Source of the DNA: Clostridiales bacterium UBA929
GTDB taxonomy: Bacteria; Bacillota; Clostridia; Oscillospirales; UBA929
NCBI GenBank assembly: GCA_002293625.1
Contig: DBDP01000032.1
Span: 1-14,346 of the forward strand
DNA length: 14,346 nucleotides
Reading direction: 5' to 3'
The notes beneath the pieces are model-generated. The model searched no databases and had not been told where the DNA came from. It saw only the letters and a program-made list of their open reading frames with translations. This document shows positions 8,314 through 14,346 of the stretch, piece by piece. Positions within the stretch are counted from its first letter, which is position 1, and each line of letters starts with the position of its first letter. Position numbers and translations under genes: made by a program.

Positions 8314-8330
8314 TGTTACCGTTTTGTAAC
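8314..8330 (+). promoter_or_regulatory. WalR-type operator (direct repeat TGTTAC-N5-TGTAAC)
   Basis: TGTTAC (8314-8319), five bases, then TGTAAC (8325-8330) fits the published Bacillus subtilis WalR pattern TGTWAH-N5-TGTWAH at every defined position. A further TGTAAT half-site overlaps the -10 element (8304-8309) with a 4-base gap. The box lies just after the predicted transcription start, where a bound regulator would more likely repress than activate. The gene downstream is a wall peptidase, the usual class of WalR target. No walRK genes are in the window, so the regulator is inferred. The same bases also form a 5-bp GTTAC/GTAAC inverted repeat. Confidence 0.5.
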
Positions 8331-8353
8331 TATTCGTAAAAGGGGTTGACCCA

Positions 8354-9985
8354 ATGGCAGAGACCGTTTTAGGGCACGCATCGTCCAGAACCCGCGCCCT
8401 GACCGGATCCTATATGCCCGAAAAAGACGCATCCTGCCGCGCGGCTTCCCGCGAAGCCGCGAAGCGGTATGGCGTTGCCTTCCGCCGCGCTTCTCGCGTG
8501 GTGGCGCTTCAAACCGCCCGGCAAAGAATCGCCGCGTTCTTTGCCGTATTCGAGAAGGCGGCGCTTCCCTTCCGTTTTCTAGCCACCGCTTTCTTATACG
8601 CCGCCGCGGGAGTGGCGGAGGGCGCGCGCGCCGTCGGGCGCGGGAAAAGCTTTGTGCTGGAGCGGACGAAGACCAGCAAAAAGGTCAATCATACCCGCCT
8701 CAATATGGCGCTGACGTTTATCGCCGCCGGTGTGCTGATATTTGCCGCGTCGATCTACCGCGTCGGGCTGGAGGTTATCCTCGACGGGGAGAGCATCGGA
8801 TATGTCAGCAGCCAAAGCATCGTTAACAACTCCTTAAGCGTGGTATCGGAGAGAGCGGAGGCAATACTGGGGCATCCGTATGTTGTGTCGCCCGATATCC
8901 GCTACCGTTTCTCTATCGTCAGTAAAAACAACCTCTTTGACAGCAAAGGGGTAGAGGACAGTCTGCTGAACAGCATCTCGGATATTGACCGCCTTGCCGT
9001 GCTGACCGTGGACGGCGTTGCGGTGGCGGCTGCTCGGCATCCCTCCGAGCTGTACGCTGCAAGAGAGATGATCTTGGGCAGCGACGCCACAAAACGATTT
9101 TTACAGGATGTGCGTATCGAGAGCCAAATGGCATCGGTAACCCTTATCCGCACGCCGGAAGAATTGACGCGTGACCTAACCCGCCTTATGCGCGATGAAA
9201 TACGCGTGACCGTTTTGGAAAATCAAACGGCGTTTGAGATTGCGGCGGAACATGGGCTTTCCCTCCAAGCTCTCGGAGAACTGAATCCCGGCACCGACCT
9301 CGAGGCACTCAGCGCGGGGCAGTCTCTGCTTGTGCAGAAAGCGAAGCCGTATCTGTCGGTGGTCTTGACGAAGCAATTATCCTACCAGCAGCCTGTTCTC
9401 TACGAAACCGAATATACCGACGACCCCACCCTTTGGGTCGGCACAACCATGCTCATCACCGAAGGCGTAAACGGCGAGGAACTGGTGATGGCCACCAGCA
9501 CATCGGTCGACGGTTACGAACCCACCGTAGAGGTGAACGGCAGCATCATTCTGACCGAACCGGTCACCGAGGTCATCGCCGTCGGGTCGCGCACGAGAGA
9601 TACCACCGGCACCTTCATCCGTCCGAGCAAAGGGCGGCAGACCTCCGGCTTTGGCAGACGGAAGATATGGGGTTCCTACAGCAACCACTTCGGGCTGGAT
9701 TTTGAAGGGCGTATCGGCGACCCTGTTTACGCCTCCGACGGAGGTGTCGTTAAGTACGCTTCGTGGAAGGACGCTTACGGAAACTGCGTCATCATCGACC
9801 ACGGAAACGGCTACCAAACCGTCTACGGTCACAACTCCAAGATTCTCGTAGAGGTCGGGCAGCGTGTCGGGCAGGGCGAGGAGATCGCGAAAGTCGGCAA
9901 CACGGGTCGTTCCACCGGACCGCATGTCCACTTCGAGATCGTTCTGAACGGTGTGCAGAAGAACCCGGCAAATTATTTAGATTAA
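8354..9985 (+). CDS. membrane-anchored M23 peptidoglycan endopeptidase with LysM and G5 domains
   Basis: This is a 543-residue predicted wall hydrolase of the lysostaphin/LytM (M23) zinc metallopeptidase family, which cuts peptide cross-bridges of peptidoglycan. ATG at 8354 follows AAAAGGGG with an 8-base gap. Domains: a long Arg/Ala-rich N-terminal segment (1-115), one membrane helix (about 116-135), an extracellular region of unclear fold (about 140-280), a LysM-like segment (about 285-328), a G5-like domain (about 330-410) and the M23 domain (about 415-543). Zinc and catalytic motifs are intact: HFGLD (His445, Asp449) and HVHFE (His524, His526), preceded by GNTGRSTGP. No cleavable signal peptide is seen; the helix should anchor it with the enzyme outside. 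It stands alone between its own promoter and terminator. The N-terminal segment is unusually long and basic. Confidence 0.92.
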   Translation: MAETVLGHASSRTRALTGSYMPEKDASCRAASREAAKRYGVAFRRASRVVALQTARQRIAAFFAVFEKAALPFRFLATAFLYAAAGVAEGARAVGRGKSFVLERTKTSKKVNHTRLNMALTFIAAGVLIFAASIYRVGLEVILDGESIGYVSSQSIVNNSLSVVSERAEAILGHPYVVSPDIRYRFSIVSKNNLFDSKGVEDSLLNSISDIDRLAVLTVDGVAVAAARHPSELYAAREMILGSDATKRFLQDVRIESQMASVTLIRTPEELTRDLTRLMRDEIRVTVLENQTAFEIAAEHGLSLQALGELNPGTDLEALSAGQSLLVQKAKPYLSVVLTKQLSYQQPVLYETEYTDDPTLWVGTTMLITEGVNGEELVMATSTSVDGYEPTVEVNGSIILTEPVTEVIAVGSRTRDTTGTFIRPSKGRQTSGFGRRKIWGSYSNHFGLDFEGRIGDPVYASDGGVVKYASWKDAYGNCVIIDHGNGYQTVYGHNSKILVEVGQRVGQGEEIAKVGNTGRSTGPHVHFEIVLNGVQKNPANYLD

Positions 9986-10028
9986 AATAAAAGCCGTTTT
10001 GCTCCGAGCGAAGCGAGTTGCCAATAAC

Positions 10029-10052
10029 ACCCCCGGCGCTATAGCCGGGGGT
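10029..10052 (+). terminator. intrinsic terminator of the M23 gene, overlapping the 3' end of the convergent gene
   Basis: ACCCCCGGC (10029-10037) pairs with GCCGGGGGT (10044-10052) around GCTATA, followed by tatgtattttcttt on the plus strand. That is a good rho-independent terminator for the M23 gene 45 bases upstream. On the minus strand no T-run follows, so it probably does not work well that way. The stop codon of the convergent gene (10039-10041) lies in the loop and its last codons form one arm. Confidence 0.7.
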
Positions 10053-10551
10053 TATGTATTTTCTTTAGCGCGGGCATCGTGACTTTCAGCAAAGTGCCGG
10101 TGGCAAGACCCGCCAAGACGCCGGACACCAGCAGGACGGGGAGATAATACGCGAGGGTATTCGCTTGCAGCAGAAGCGATACGGCGGCATACTGCCCTAG
10201 GTTGTGGGCGCACGCCCCCGTGACGCTGACGGCGGCGTACGAGGCCTTGTCTTTCCAGATCAGCAGCAACAGAAGCGCCGCCCCAATGGAGAGCAAACCG
10301 CCGCAGAAACTCAGCGTTCCTGCCAGGAAACCGCGCGTGAGCAGCACGAACAACGATTTAAGAACCGTCAGCGTGACCGCCGATACGCGCCCGACGCAAA
10401 ACAAGCAGTACATCGTAACGATGTTGGAAAGCCCCAGCTTGACCCCCGGCGGCACGAACGGAAACGGCGGCAGCATATGCTCCGCCGTCGTCAATACGGT
10501 GATCATCGCGAGCATTAAGCCGTGCAGGGCGACTTTCTTTGCCAGTCTCAA
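10039..10551 (-). CDS. Gx transporter / heptaprenyl diphosphate synthase component I family membrane protein (EetB-like)
   Basis: This 170-residue, strongly hydrophobic protein has about five membrane helices. It fits the Gx-transporter family, often labelled 'heptaprenyl diphosphate synthase component I'. Characteristic stretches are AEHMLPPFPFVPPGVKLGLSN (about 23-43), LTRGFLAG and CAHNLGQY. The biochemical role is not settled: the synthase label is historical, and the fold resembles small-molecule (ECF-S-like) transport components. It starts with TTG (10549-10551), sharing TTGA with the stop of the NusG-II gene; a later ATG about 12 codons in is possible but would trim the first helix. Its pairing with NusG-II and ApbE proteins suggests a role in exporting or using flavin or quinone for flavoprotein electron transfer. 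That is inference from context. Confidence 0.85.
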   Translation of the reverse strand: MRLAKKVALHGLMLAMITVLTTAEHMLPPFPFVPPGVKLGLSNIVTMYCLFCVGRVSAVTLTVLKSLFVLLTRGFLAGTLSFCGGLLSIGAALLLLLIWKDKASYAAVSVTGACAHNLGQYAAVSLLLQANTLAYYLPVLLVSGVLAGLATGTLLKVTMPALKKIHNPRL

Positions 10552-10928
10552 TACGCCACCCCGTCTACCCCGTCACTGTCGTCCGTTCCAATAACCGTGA
10601 GCGATACGCGTCTCGGCAGGCAAGCCGCCATCTGACCCGGGCGGCTTAGATACCCGCTGTGAACGCAGAGCCGGTCGGGACAGTCTGATGATACGAAGGC
10701 GATTGCCCCTTCCCGTACCGAAAAACGGATGTGCGGGTTCTGCTCCAGCGCGAAATCACTGTCTTTCGTCAAGTCTACGGTTCGGACGACCTGTCCGTCC
10801 ACCGCGATACGCGCCGATACGTCACCTCGCGCGCCTCGTCCGAACAGCAGAAACCCTAACAGAGCGAGCAATAACAGCCCGGCTAGAAGCCACACGTCAC
10901 GACGGTGAAACAGCGGGCGTTTATCCAT
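10548..10928 (-). CDS. membrane-anchored NusG domain II protein (EetA-like)
   Basis: This 126-residue protein has a short positive N-terminus, one membrane helix (about 11-30) and an extracytoplasmic NusG-domain-II fold. The family pattern is clear: SSDCPDRLCVHSG (80-92), then PGQMAACLPRR (97-107), with Cys83, Cys88 and Cys103. The ATG at 10926-10928 is chosen because AAGGTG lies 7 bases upstream inside apbE and the protein then begins directly before the helix; the open frame runs further upstream only as apbE's shadow. It overlaps apbE by 8 bp and the Gx gene by 4 bp. It is not a transcription factor: the domain is shared with NusG in name, and such proteins accompany flavinylation and extracellular electron transfer genes. 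The three cysteines could form disulfides or bind a cofactor; this is unproven. Confidence 0.88.
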   Translation of the reverse strand: MDKRPLFHRRDVWLLAGLLLLALLGFLLFGRGARGDVSARIAVDGQVVRTVDLTKDSDFALEQNPHIRFSVREGAIAFVSSDCPDRLCVHSGYLSRPGQMAACLPRRVSLTVIGTDDSDGVDGVAY

Positions 10929-11967
10929 TGCTATCACCTTGATACGCGCGGGAAACGTCTTTGTATCCGTCGCTTGCCTGCCAGCTTCCGCTCGCGTCAA
11001 TCCAAAGAGCCTCGGCGTCAAACTCTTCCGCCAATAAGAATCCCGCTTCAACCGGGAGGATAAAGAGCGCGGTGGAGAGAATGTCCGCAATACCCGCGTC
11101 CGGGTGCAGCACGGCGACTTGTTTATAACGGTCAGCCGGCATGAGCGTTACCGGGTCGATGATGTGGTGGTACACTTTCCCGTCCACGGTGTAAAACCGT
11201 TGGTAACCGCCGCTGCACGAAACCGTCAGACCGCTGCCGTTTACGACATCCAGGTACGTTTGTGTCCCGTCCGCGCTTAAATCGGGGTTTTGGATCCCAA
11301 TCCGCCAGGTTCCCCATTCGTTCGGCGGTGTTCCTGCGGCGGTAACGCTGCCTCCGGCATTCAAGAGCAGCGCGTTTATTCCCTCCGCTTCCCGAATAGC
11401 CAATCCGGCGGCATAGCCTTTCGCGAGCGCTCCGGCGTCCAGCGACATCCCCGCTTCGGAGAGGAAAACCGTGTTCTCGTCGATAATCAGTTTTTCGATG
11501 CCGGACAGTTTCGCGGCTTCGCGGAGCGCCTCCGCCGGAGGAATAGACGTTCCTTCCGCACGGGCTTCGTGCCAAAGGCGCAAAACAGGACCCATCGTTA
11601 TATCAACCGCGCCGTCGGAAAGCTCGTACCCCTCCCGCGCCAGCTTGAGCAGACCGATAATTTCCGGCGCGACCGCCACCGGCGCGATACCCGCGTTTTG
11701 GTTGACGGTATACAGGTTGTTGATTCCCTCGTACTCATGATAAATGTCAAACAGCCGGTGCAGCTCGGTGAGGCGGCTTTCAATCTTGTCCGCAGCCGCG
11801 ATAAACCCGTCTTCGCTTTTCGCGTAGCCGGTTACGGTGAAGAAGGTATCAAACACACCGCCGAACTCCGCGCTGTAGCGCGACTCCCCCGTTCCGCATC
11901 CGCCGAGAGGGAGCAAGAATACAGCCAGCACCAGCACGGCGGGTTTGAATAATTGGTGCTTTTTCAC
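10921..11967 (-). CDS. apbE: FAD:protein FMN transferase, lipoprotein (ApbE family)
   Basis: ApbE enzymes covalently attach FMN from FAD to Thr/Ser of extracytoplasmic target proteins, with Mg2+. From the GTG at 11965-11967 the protein has 348 residues, with a lipoprotein signal peptide ending in LGGC (Cys24), so it should be a membrane-tethered lipoprotein facing outward. Family motifs: DGAVDITMGPVL, GALAKGYAAG (about 170-180), LLNAGGSV (in place of the commoner NLGGN), SGGYQRF, HHIIDPVTLMPA (about 267) and DAGIADILSTALF (about 290). The open frame extends to 12132, but that extra part is out-of-frame coding for the DUF6273 gene and would bury the signal peptide. The start overlaps the DUF6273 stop as GTGA; the end overlaps the NusG-II gene by 8 bp. 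No flavinylated target (FMN-binding domain protein) is in the window. Confidence 0.94.
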   Translation of the reverse strand: MKKHQLFKPAVLVLAVFLLPLGGCGTGESRYSAEFGGVFDTFFTVTGYAKSEDGFIAAADKIESRLTELHRLFDIYHEYEGINNLYTVNQNAGIAPVAVAPEIIGLLKLAREGYELSDGAVDITMGPVLRLWHEARAEGTSIPPAEALREAAKLSGIEKLIIDENTVFLSEAGMSLDAGALAKGYAAGLAIREAEGINALLLNAGGSVTAAGTPPNEWGTWRIGIQNPDLSADGTQTYLDVVNGSGLTVSCSGGYQRFYTVDGKVYHHIIDPVTLMPADRYKQVAVLHPDAGIADILSTALFILPVEAGFLLAEEFDAEALWIDASGSWQASDGYKDVSRAYQGDSNG

Positions 11968-12560
11968 ACCGTAATCCACATCGCGGGGCGGACGCCGCCC
12001 GCGCAATAACCGTCGGCGATATTCCCCTTTAATATGTTGTTGCCGTGTATGCCGATATTGCCGTCGGGGAACACATACACCGCCTTCACGCTGAAACGAC
12101 CGGGTGTCCGTATCCAGTACCACGAACCCCACCCTTTGCCATGGAGGATCGCTCCGCGTTTGCTGTTGTTTACGTCTTTCCGCTCATACCAGTAGCGTTG
12201 ATTTTTCTTCGGATTGTGGAGAAGCGAACTGCTGTCGCCGAAATATTTGCAAGCCAGTTCTTCAAGGCTGAGTATAAATATCTTATCCTCCGTATCAACG
12301 CCCCCCTTCGTGCCAAACCACGGATTGTCGGGGTTTTTGTTCAGCACGGGGACGATCCTTGCTTTTTCCGTGAAACGCTCATAAAACTCCGTGTTCAGAT
12401 ACTCCCGGAGAGAGCACTCCGCCCAAGTGATTTCGACATATTTATTGTGGTACGATCGCTGTTCAATGATTTCGTCGGTGATGATCAGCGCGGCACCGCC
12501 TTCTCTCGCGAGTACACGCCATTCATGAGCGCCGAAAGAAATTTTATCCCCTGTTTGCAT
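11964..12560 (-). CDS. DUF6273 domain protein, first gene of the apbE operon
   Basis: The 198-residue product matches, by eye, the DUF6273 family common in Clostridia: an N-terminal GDKISFGAHEWRVL, a central SLREYLN, and the aromatic C-terminal pattern YWIRTPG (148-154), FPDGNIGIHG and GGVRPAMWI (about 188-196). The C-terminal pattern recalls C-type-lectin/formylglycine-enzyme-like domains; that is a resemblance only. There is no signal peptide or membrane helix, so it is predicted cytoplasmic. GAGGAGAG precedes the ATG by about 5 bases and there is a good promoter upstream. It overlaps apbE by 4 bp (GTGA), so the two are probably translationally coupled. The family has no established function that I know of, and its link to flavin transfer genes here is only positional. 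Confidence 0.8.
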   Translation of the reverse strand: MQTGDKISFGAHEWRVLAREGGAALIITDEIIEQRSYHNKYVEITWAECSLREYLNTEFYERFTEKARIVPVLNKNPDNPWFGTKGGVDTEDKIFILSLEELACKYFGDSSSLLHNPKKNQRYWYERKDVNNSKRGAILHGKGWGSWYWIRTPGRFSVKAVYVFPDGNIGIHGNNILKGNIADGYCAGGVRPAMWITV

Positions 12561-12592
12561 AGCTTCTCTCCTCTACAGATGTAAGTGAAGCC

Positions 12593-12621
12593 AGTATACC
12601 ACATCCTGCCTGACCGTTCAA
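12593..12621 (-). promoter_or_regulatory. sigma-A-like promoter of the DUF6273-apbE-NusG_II-Gx operon
   Basis: On the minus strand TTGAAC (plus 12616-12621) and TATACT (plus 12593-12598) are 17 bases apart. Transcription would start near 12586, about 26 bases before the DUF6273 ATG. No terminator-like structure lies between the four genes, so they should form one transcript. Confidence 0.65.
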
Positions 12622-12655
12622 GCGGTAGCGGCGGCGTGATTTTCGCATACTCATA

Positions 12656-12684
12656 TAGCCAATTAGTTTTTTTTATGCTATACT
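12656..12684 (+). promoter_or_regulatory. extended -10 promoter of ychF
   Basis: TATACT (12679-12684) is preceded by TGC, an extended -10 element. TAGCCA (12656-12661, 4/6 match) is 17 bases upstream. The predicted start near 12691 leaves a leader of about 24 bases with GGGGGA before the ATG. It is divergent from the apbE-operon promoter with about 34 bases between the two -35 elements. Confidence 0.6.
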
Positions 12685-12714
12685 GATTCAAAACAATCAC
12701 ATGGGGGAACATTT

Positions 12715-13806
12715 ATGAAACTGGGATTTGTGGGTCTGCCCAATGTGGGTAAGACAACGATATTCAACGCGCTGACGGGAGCGGGGGCGGAGTCGTCAAA
12801 CTATCCGTATTCCACCGTCGAGGCGAATCTCGCAGCCGTGGAGGTGCCGGACGCGCGTCTGGACGCGCTCGCCGCCATGTTTAGCCCGAAGAAGATAACC
12901 CCCGCGACGGCAAACTTCGTGGACATCGCGGGGCTTGCGCGGGGCGCGTCCCGCGGCGAGGGGATGGGCAACCGCTTCCTCGCGCATATCCGCGAGGTGG
13001 ACGCCGTTTTGCATGTGGTTCGCTGCTTCGACGACCCAAACGTCGTTCACGCCGAAGACGGGATCGATCCGATCCGTGACCGCGACACCATCAACATTGA
13101 GCTGTGCATGGCCGATTTGGAGGTTGTGGAGAAGCGGATTCAGCGCGTGGAAAAAGCCGCGAAGGGCGATAAGTCGCTGCTGCGTGAGGCGGAGCTTTTA
13201 ACGAGCTTGAAAAACCATTTGGATTCGGGACTGACGGCGCGTTCGTTTGCCTGTTCCGACGAGGACAAAGAGCTGATTGCCGATTGCCCGCTGCTCACCA
13301 TGAAGCCGACGCTCTACTGCGCGAATTTATCCGAGGAAGATTTTAAGGCGCGGGATTCCTATCAACCCTACCTTGACCTCGCCGAGGCCGCGAAGGAGGA
13401 GGGCGCGGCGGTGTTCCCGATCTGCGCGAAACTGGAGCAGGAGATTATACAGATGGAGCCGGACGACCGCGCGCTGTTTTTGGAGGACTTGGGGATGACG
13501 CTGTCAGGGCGCGACCGTCTGATTCAGATTTCGTATGACCTGATGGGGCTGATGTCGTTTTTAACCGCCGGGACGCCGGAGGTGCGGGCGTGGACGATCA
13601 CCAAAGGGATGAAAGCGCCGCAGGCCGCCGGAAAAATTCATAAGGACTTGCAGCGCGGCTTTATCCGCGCCGAGGTCGTCGCGTTCGACGCGCTGATGGA
13701 GTGCGGCTCGATGGCGGCGGCAAAGGAAAAAGGGCTTGTTCGCAGTGAGGGGAAAGAATACGTCATGCGGGACGGCGACGTGGTGCTGTTTCGGTTCAAT
13801 GTGTGA
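12715..13806 (+). CDS. ychF: redox-regulated ATPase YchF (Obg-family P-loop ATPase)
   Basis: YchF (OLA1 in eukaryotes) is a conserved cytoplasmic ribosome-associated P-loop ATPase implicated in stress and translation quality. Length, 363 residues, is typical. The P-loop is GLPNVGKTT (7-15), with Thr where Ser is commonest. Next come FVDIAGLARGASRGEGMGN (switch II region), FLAHIREVDAVLHVVRCF, and NLSE (204-207), replacing the GTP-specifying NKxD; this fits YchF's preference for ATP. A C-terminal TGS domain begins about 278 with FLTAGTPEVRAWTI. The ATG follows GGGGGA with a 6-7 base gap. It is transcribed alone from its own promoter, divergent from the apbE operon. Confidence 0.97.
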   Translation: MKLGFVGLPNVGKTTIFNALTGAGAESSNYPYSTVEANLAAVEVPDARLDALAAMFSPKKITPATANFVDIAGLARGASRGEGMGNRFLAHIREVDAVLHVVRCFDDPNVVHAEDGIDPIRDRDTINIELCMADLEVVEKRIQRVEKAAKGDKSLLREAELLTSLKNHLDSGLTARSFACSDEDKELIADCPLLTMKPTLYCANLSEEDFKARDSYQPYLDLAEAAKEEGAAVFPICAKLEQEIIQMEPDDRALFLEDLGMTLSGRDRLIQISYDLMGLMSFLTAGTPEVRAWTITKGMKAPQAAGKIHKDLQRGFIRAEVVAFDALMECGSMAAAKEKGLVRSEGKEYVMRDGDVVLFRFNV

Positions 13807-13811
13807 GGAGT

Positions 13812-13835
13812 AGCGTTATTCACCGATGTAATGCT
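13812..13835 (+). terminator. weak hairpin after ychF
   Basis: AGCGTTA (13812-13818) pairs with TAATGCT (13829-13835) through one G-T wobble around a 10-base loop, followed by atatttaac. It sits 6 bases after the ychF stop. The stem is AT-rich and the U-tract poor. The bases TGC-TATATT (13832-13840) could instead be an extended -10 for the next gene, with no good -35. Confidence 0.25.
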
Positions 13836-13937
13836 ATATTTAACAATAGGTACATAATAATAGAAGCACTGACTTAAAAAGATAGCCAATGTTGATTTCC
13901 AACGAAACAATACGCTTATTATGCAGGAGGATATATA

Positions 13938-14346
13938 ATGTCTTTTATTCAAGCTAAGTGTACAAATTGCGGAGCTACACTACAGGTTGAGCGCACGGCA
14001 GATGCTGCTGTTTGCTCTTACTGCGGTTCGGCATATATCGTTGAAAAAGCAATTGAATACTATAATACTTCAAATAATATTTACATTTCCACTGTGAATA
14101 TTGTTGATGGGAATTTAACAAATTTTGAAATTCGTGCGGGTGTATTGGTTAAATATATCGGCACCTCAACTGATGTAGTAATTCCAGATTGCGTGAAAGA
14201 AATTGCTCCTTTTGCATTTTCTGCTTGTCATAACCTTACATCATTATCCATCCCCGTCAATGTAAAAATAACATATACTTCGTATGACGAAGAATATAAT
14301 ATCGATGAAGCATTTTCCTACGTAGGCGCTACTGAACAACCCATCT
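13938..14346 (+). CDS. zinc-ribbon protein with BspA-type leucine-rich repeats (C-terminus beyond window edge)
   Basis: The ATG at 13938 follows a perfect AGGAGG (13925-13930) with a 7-base gap and opens a frame that stays open to the window end (136 full codons). The N-terminus is a zinc ribbon: Cys8-x2-Cys11 and Cys26-x2-Cys29 (CTNCG, CSYCG). After an AT-rich region comes a BspA-like (LRR_5) repeat at about 80-115: VVIPDCVKEIAPFAF and NLTSLSIP. No signal peptide is seen, so it is probably cytoplasmic, unlike most BspA-type surface proteins. Base and codon use are clearly AT-richer than in the genes to the left. Function is unknown; the repeats suggest protein binding. Confidence 0.82.
   Translation, partial: MSFIQAKCTNCGATLQVERTADAAVCSYCGSAYIVEKAIEYYNTSNNIYISTVNIVDGNLTNFEIRAGVLVKYIGTSTDVVIPDCVKEIAPFAFSACHNLTSLSIPVNVKITYTSYDEEYNIDEAFSYVGATEQPI

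Noticed and set aside
10929..11090. Longer N-terminus for the NusG-II protein (54 extra codons)
   Set aside because: It is the out-of-frame shadow of the apbE 3' end; the ATG at 10928 has a ribosome binding site and directly precedes the membrane anchor.
11968..12132. Longer N-terminus for ApbE (55 extra codons)
   Set aside because: It overlaps the C-terminal coding of the DUF6273 gene in another frame and would move the lipoprotein signal peptide away from the N-terminus.
13892..13922. Possible promoter TTGATT / TATTAT before the LRR gene
   Set aside because: The spacing is 19 bases and the transcript would start inside the ribosome binding site of the gene, leaving no usable leader.
13638..13952. 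Minus-strand open frame of 104 codons at the end of ychF
   Set aside because: It is mostly antisense to the conserved TGS domain of ychF and also covers the start of the next gene.

Overview
The window reads as chromosomal DNA of a Gram-positive bacterium of the Clostridia type, perhaps Oscillospiraceae-like. The evidence is the strong GGAGG-type ribosome binding sites, the frequent TTG/GTG starts, the pyrH-frr-uppS-cdsA-dxr order, a LysM/G5/M23 wall peptidase, a DUF6273 protein, a Gx-transporter/NusG-II/ApbE cassette and a BspA-type repeat protein. Assignment is by gene content only. No rRNA, tRNA, CRISPR array, transposase or phage gene was seen.

Region 1 (1-3824, minus strand) is a compact housekeeping operon read right to left: pyrH (UMP kinase), frr (ribosome recycling factor), uppS (undecaprenyl diphosphate synthase), cdsA (CDP-diglyceride synthase) and dxr (MEP-pathway reductoisomerase, cut by the left edge). 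It links nucleotide supply and translation to isoprenoid, lipid-carrier and phospholipid synthesis. It starts from its own sigma-A-like promoter, and rpsB-tsf is not next to it. uppS has no normal start codon in the expected place.

Region 2 (about 3825-8350, plus strand) is one very large hybrid sensor histidine kinase, transcribed divergently from pyrH. It has a signal peptide, two different solute-binding modules outside the membrane, one main membrane helix, two PAS-like domains, HisKA, HATPase and two receiver domains. It is followed by a spacer with two GC-rich hairpins.

Region 3 (8276-10052, plus strand) holds a membrane-anchored M23 metallopeptidase with LysM and G5 domains. It has a near-consensus promoter followed by an exact match to the WalR operator pattern, and ends at a GC-rich terminator hairpin.

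Region 4 (10039-12621, minus strand) is a four-gene operon in which every gene overlaps the next: a DUF6273 protein, an ApbE-type FMN transferase lipoprotein, a membrane-anchored NusG-domain-II protein and a Gx-transporter (HepS-I family) membrane protein. The last three resemble the flavinylation/EetA-EetB part of extracellular electron transfer or Rnf-associated loci. The DUF6273 gene in the lead position is the least expected part.

Region 5 (12656-14346, plus strand) has ychF, divergent from region 4. It is followed by a visibly AT-richer segment carrying the start of a zinc-ribbon plus BspA-type leucine-rich-repeat protein, which runs off the right edge.
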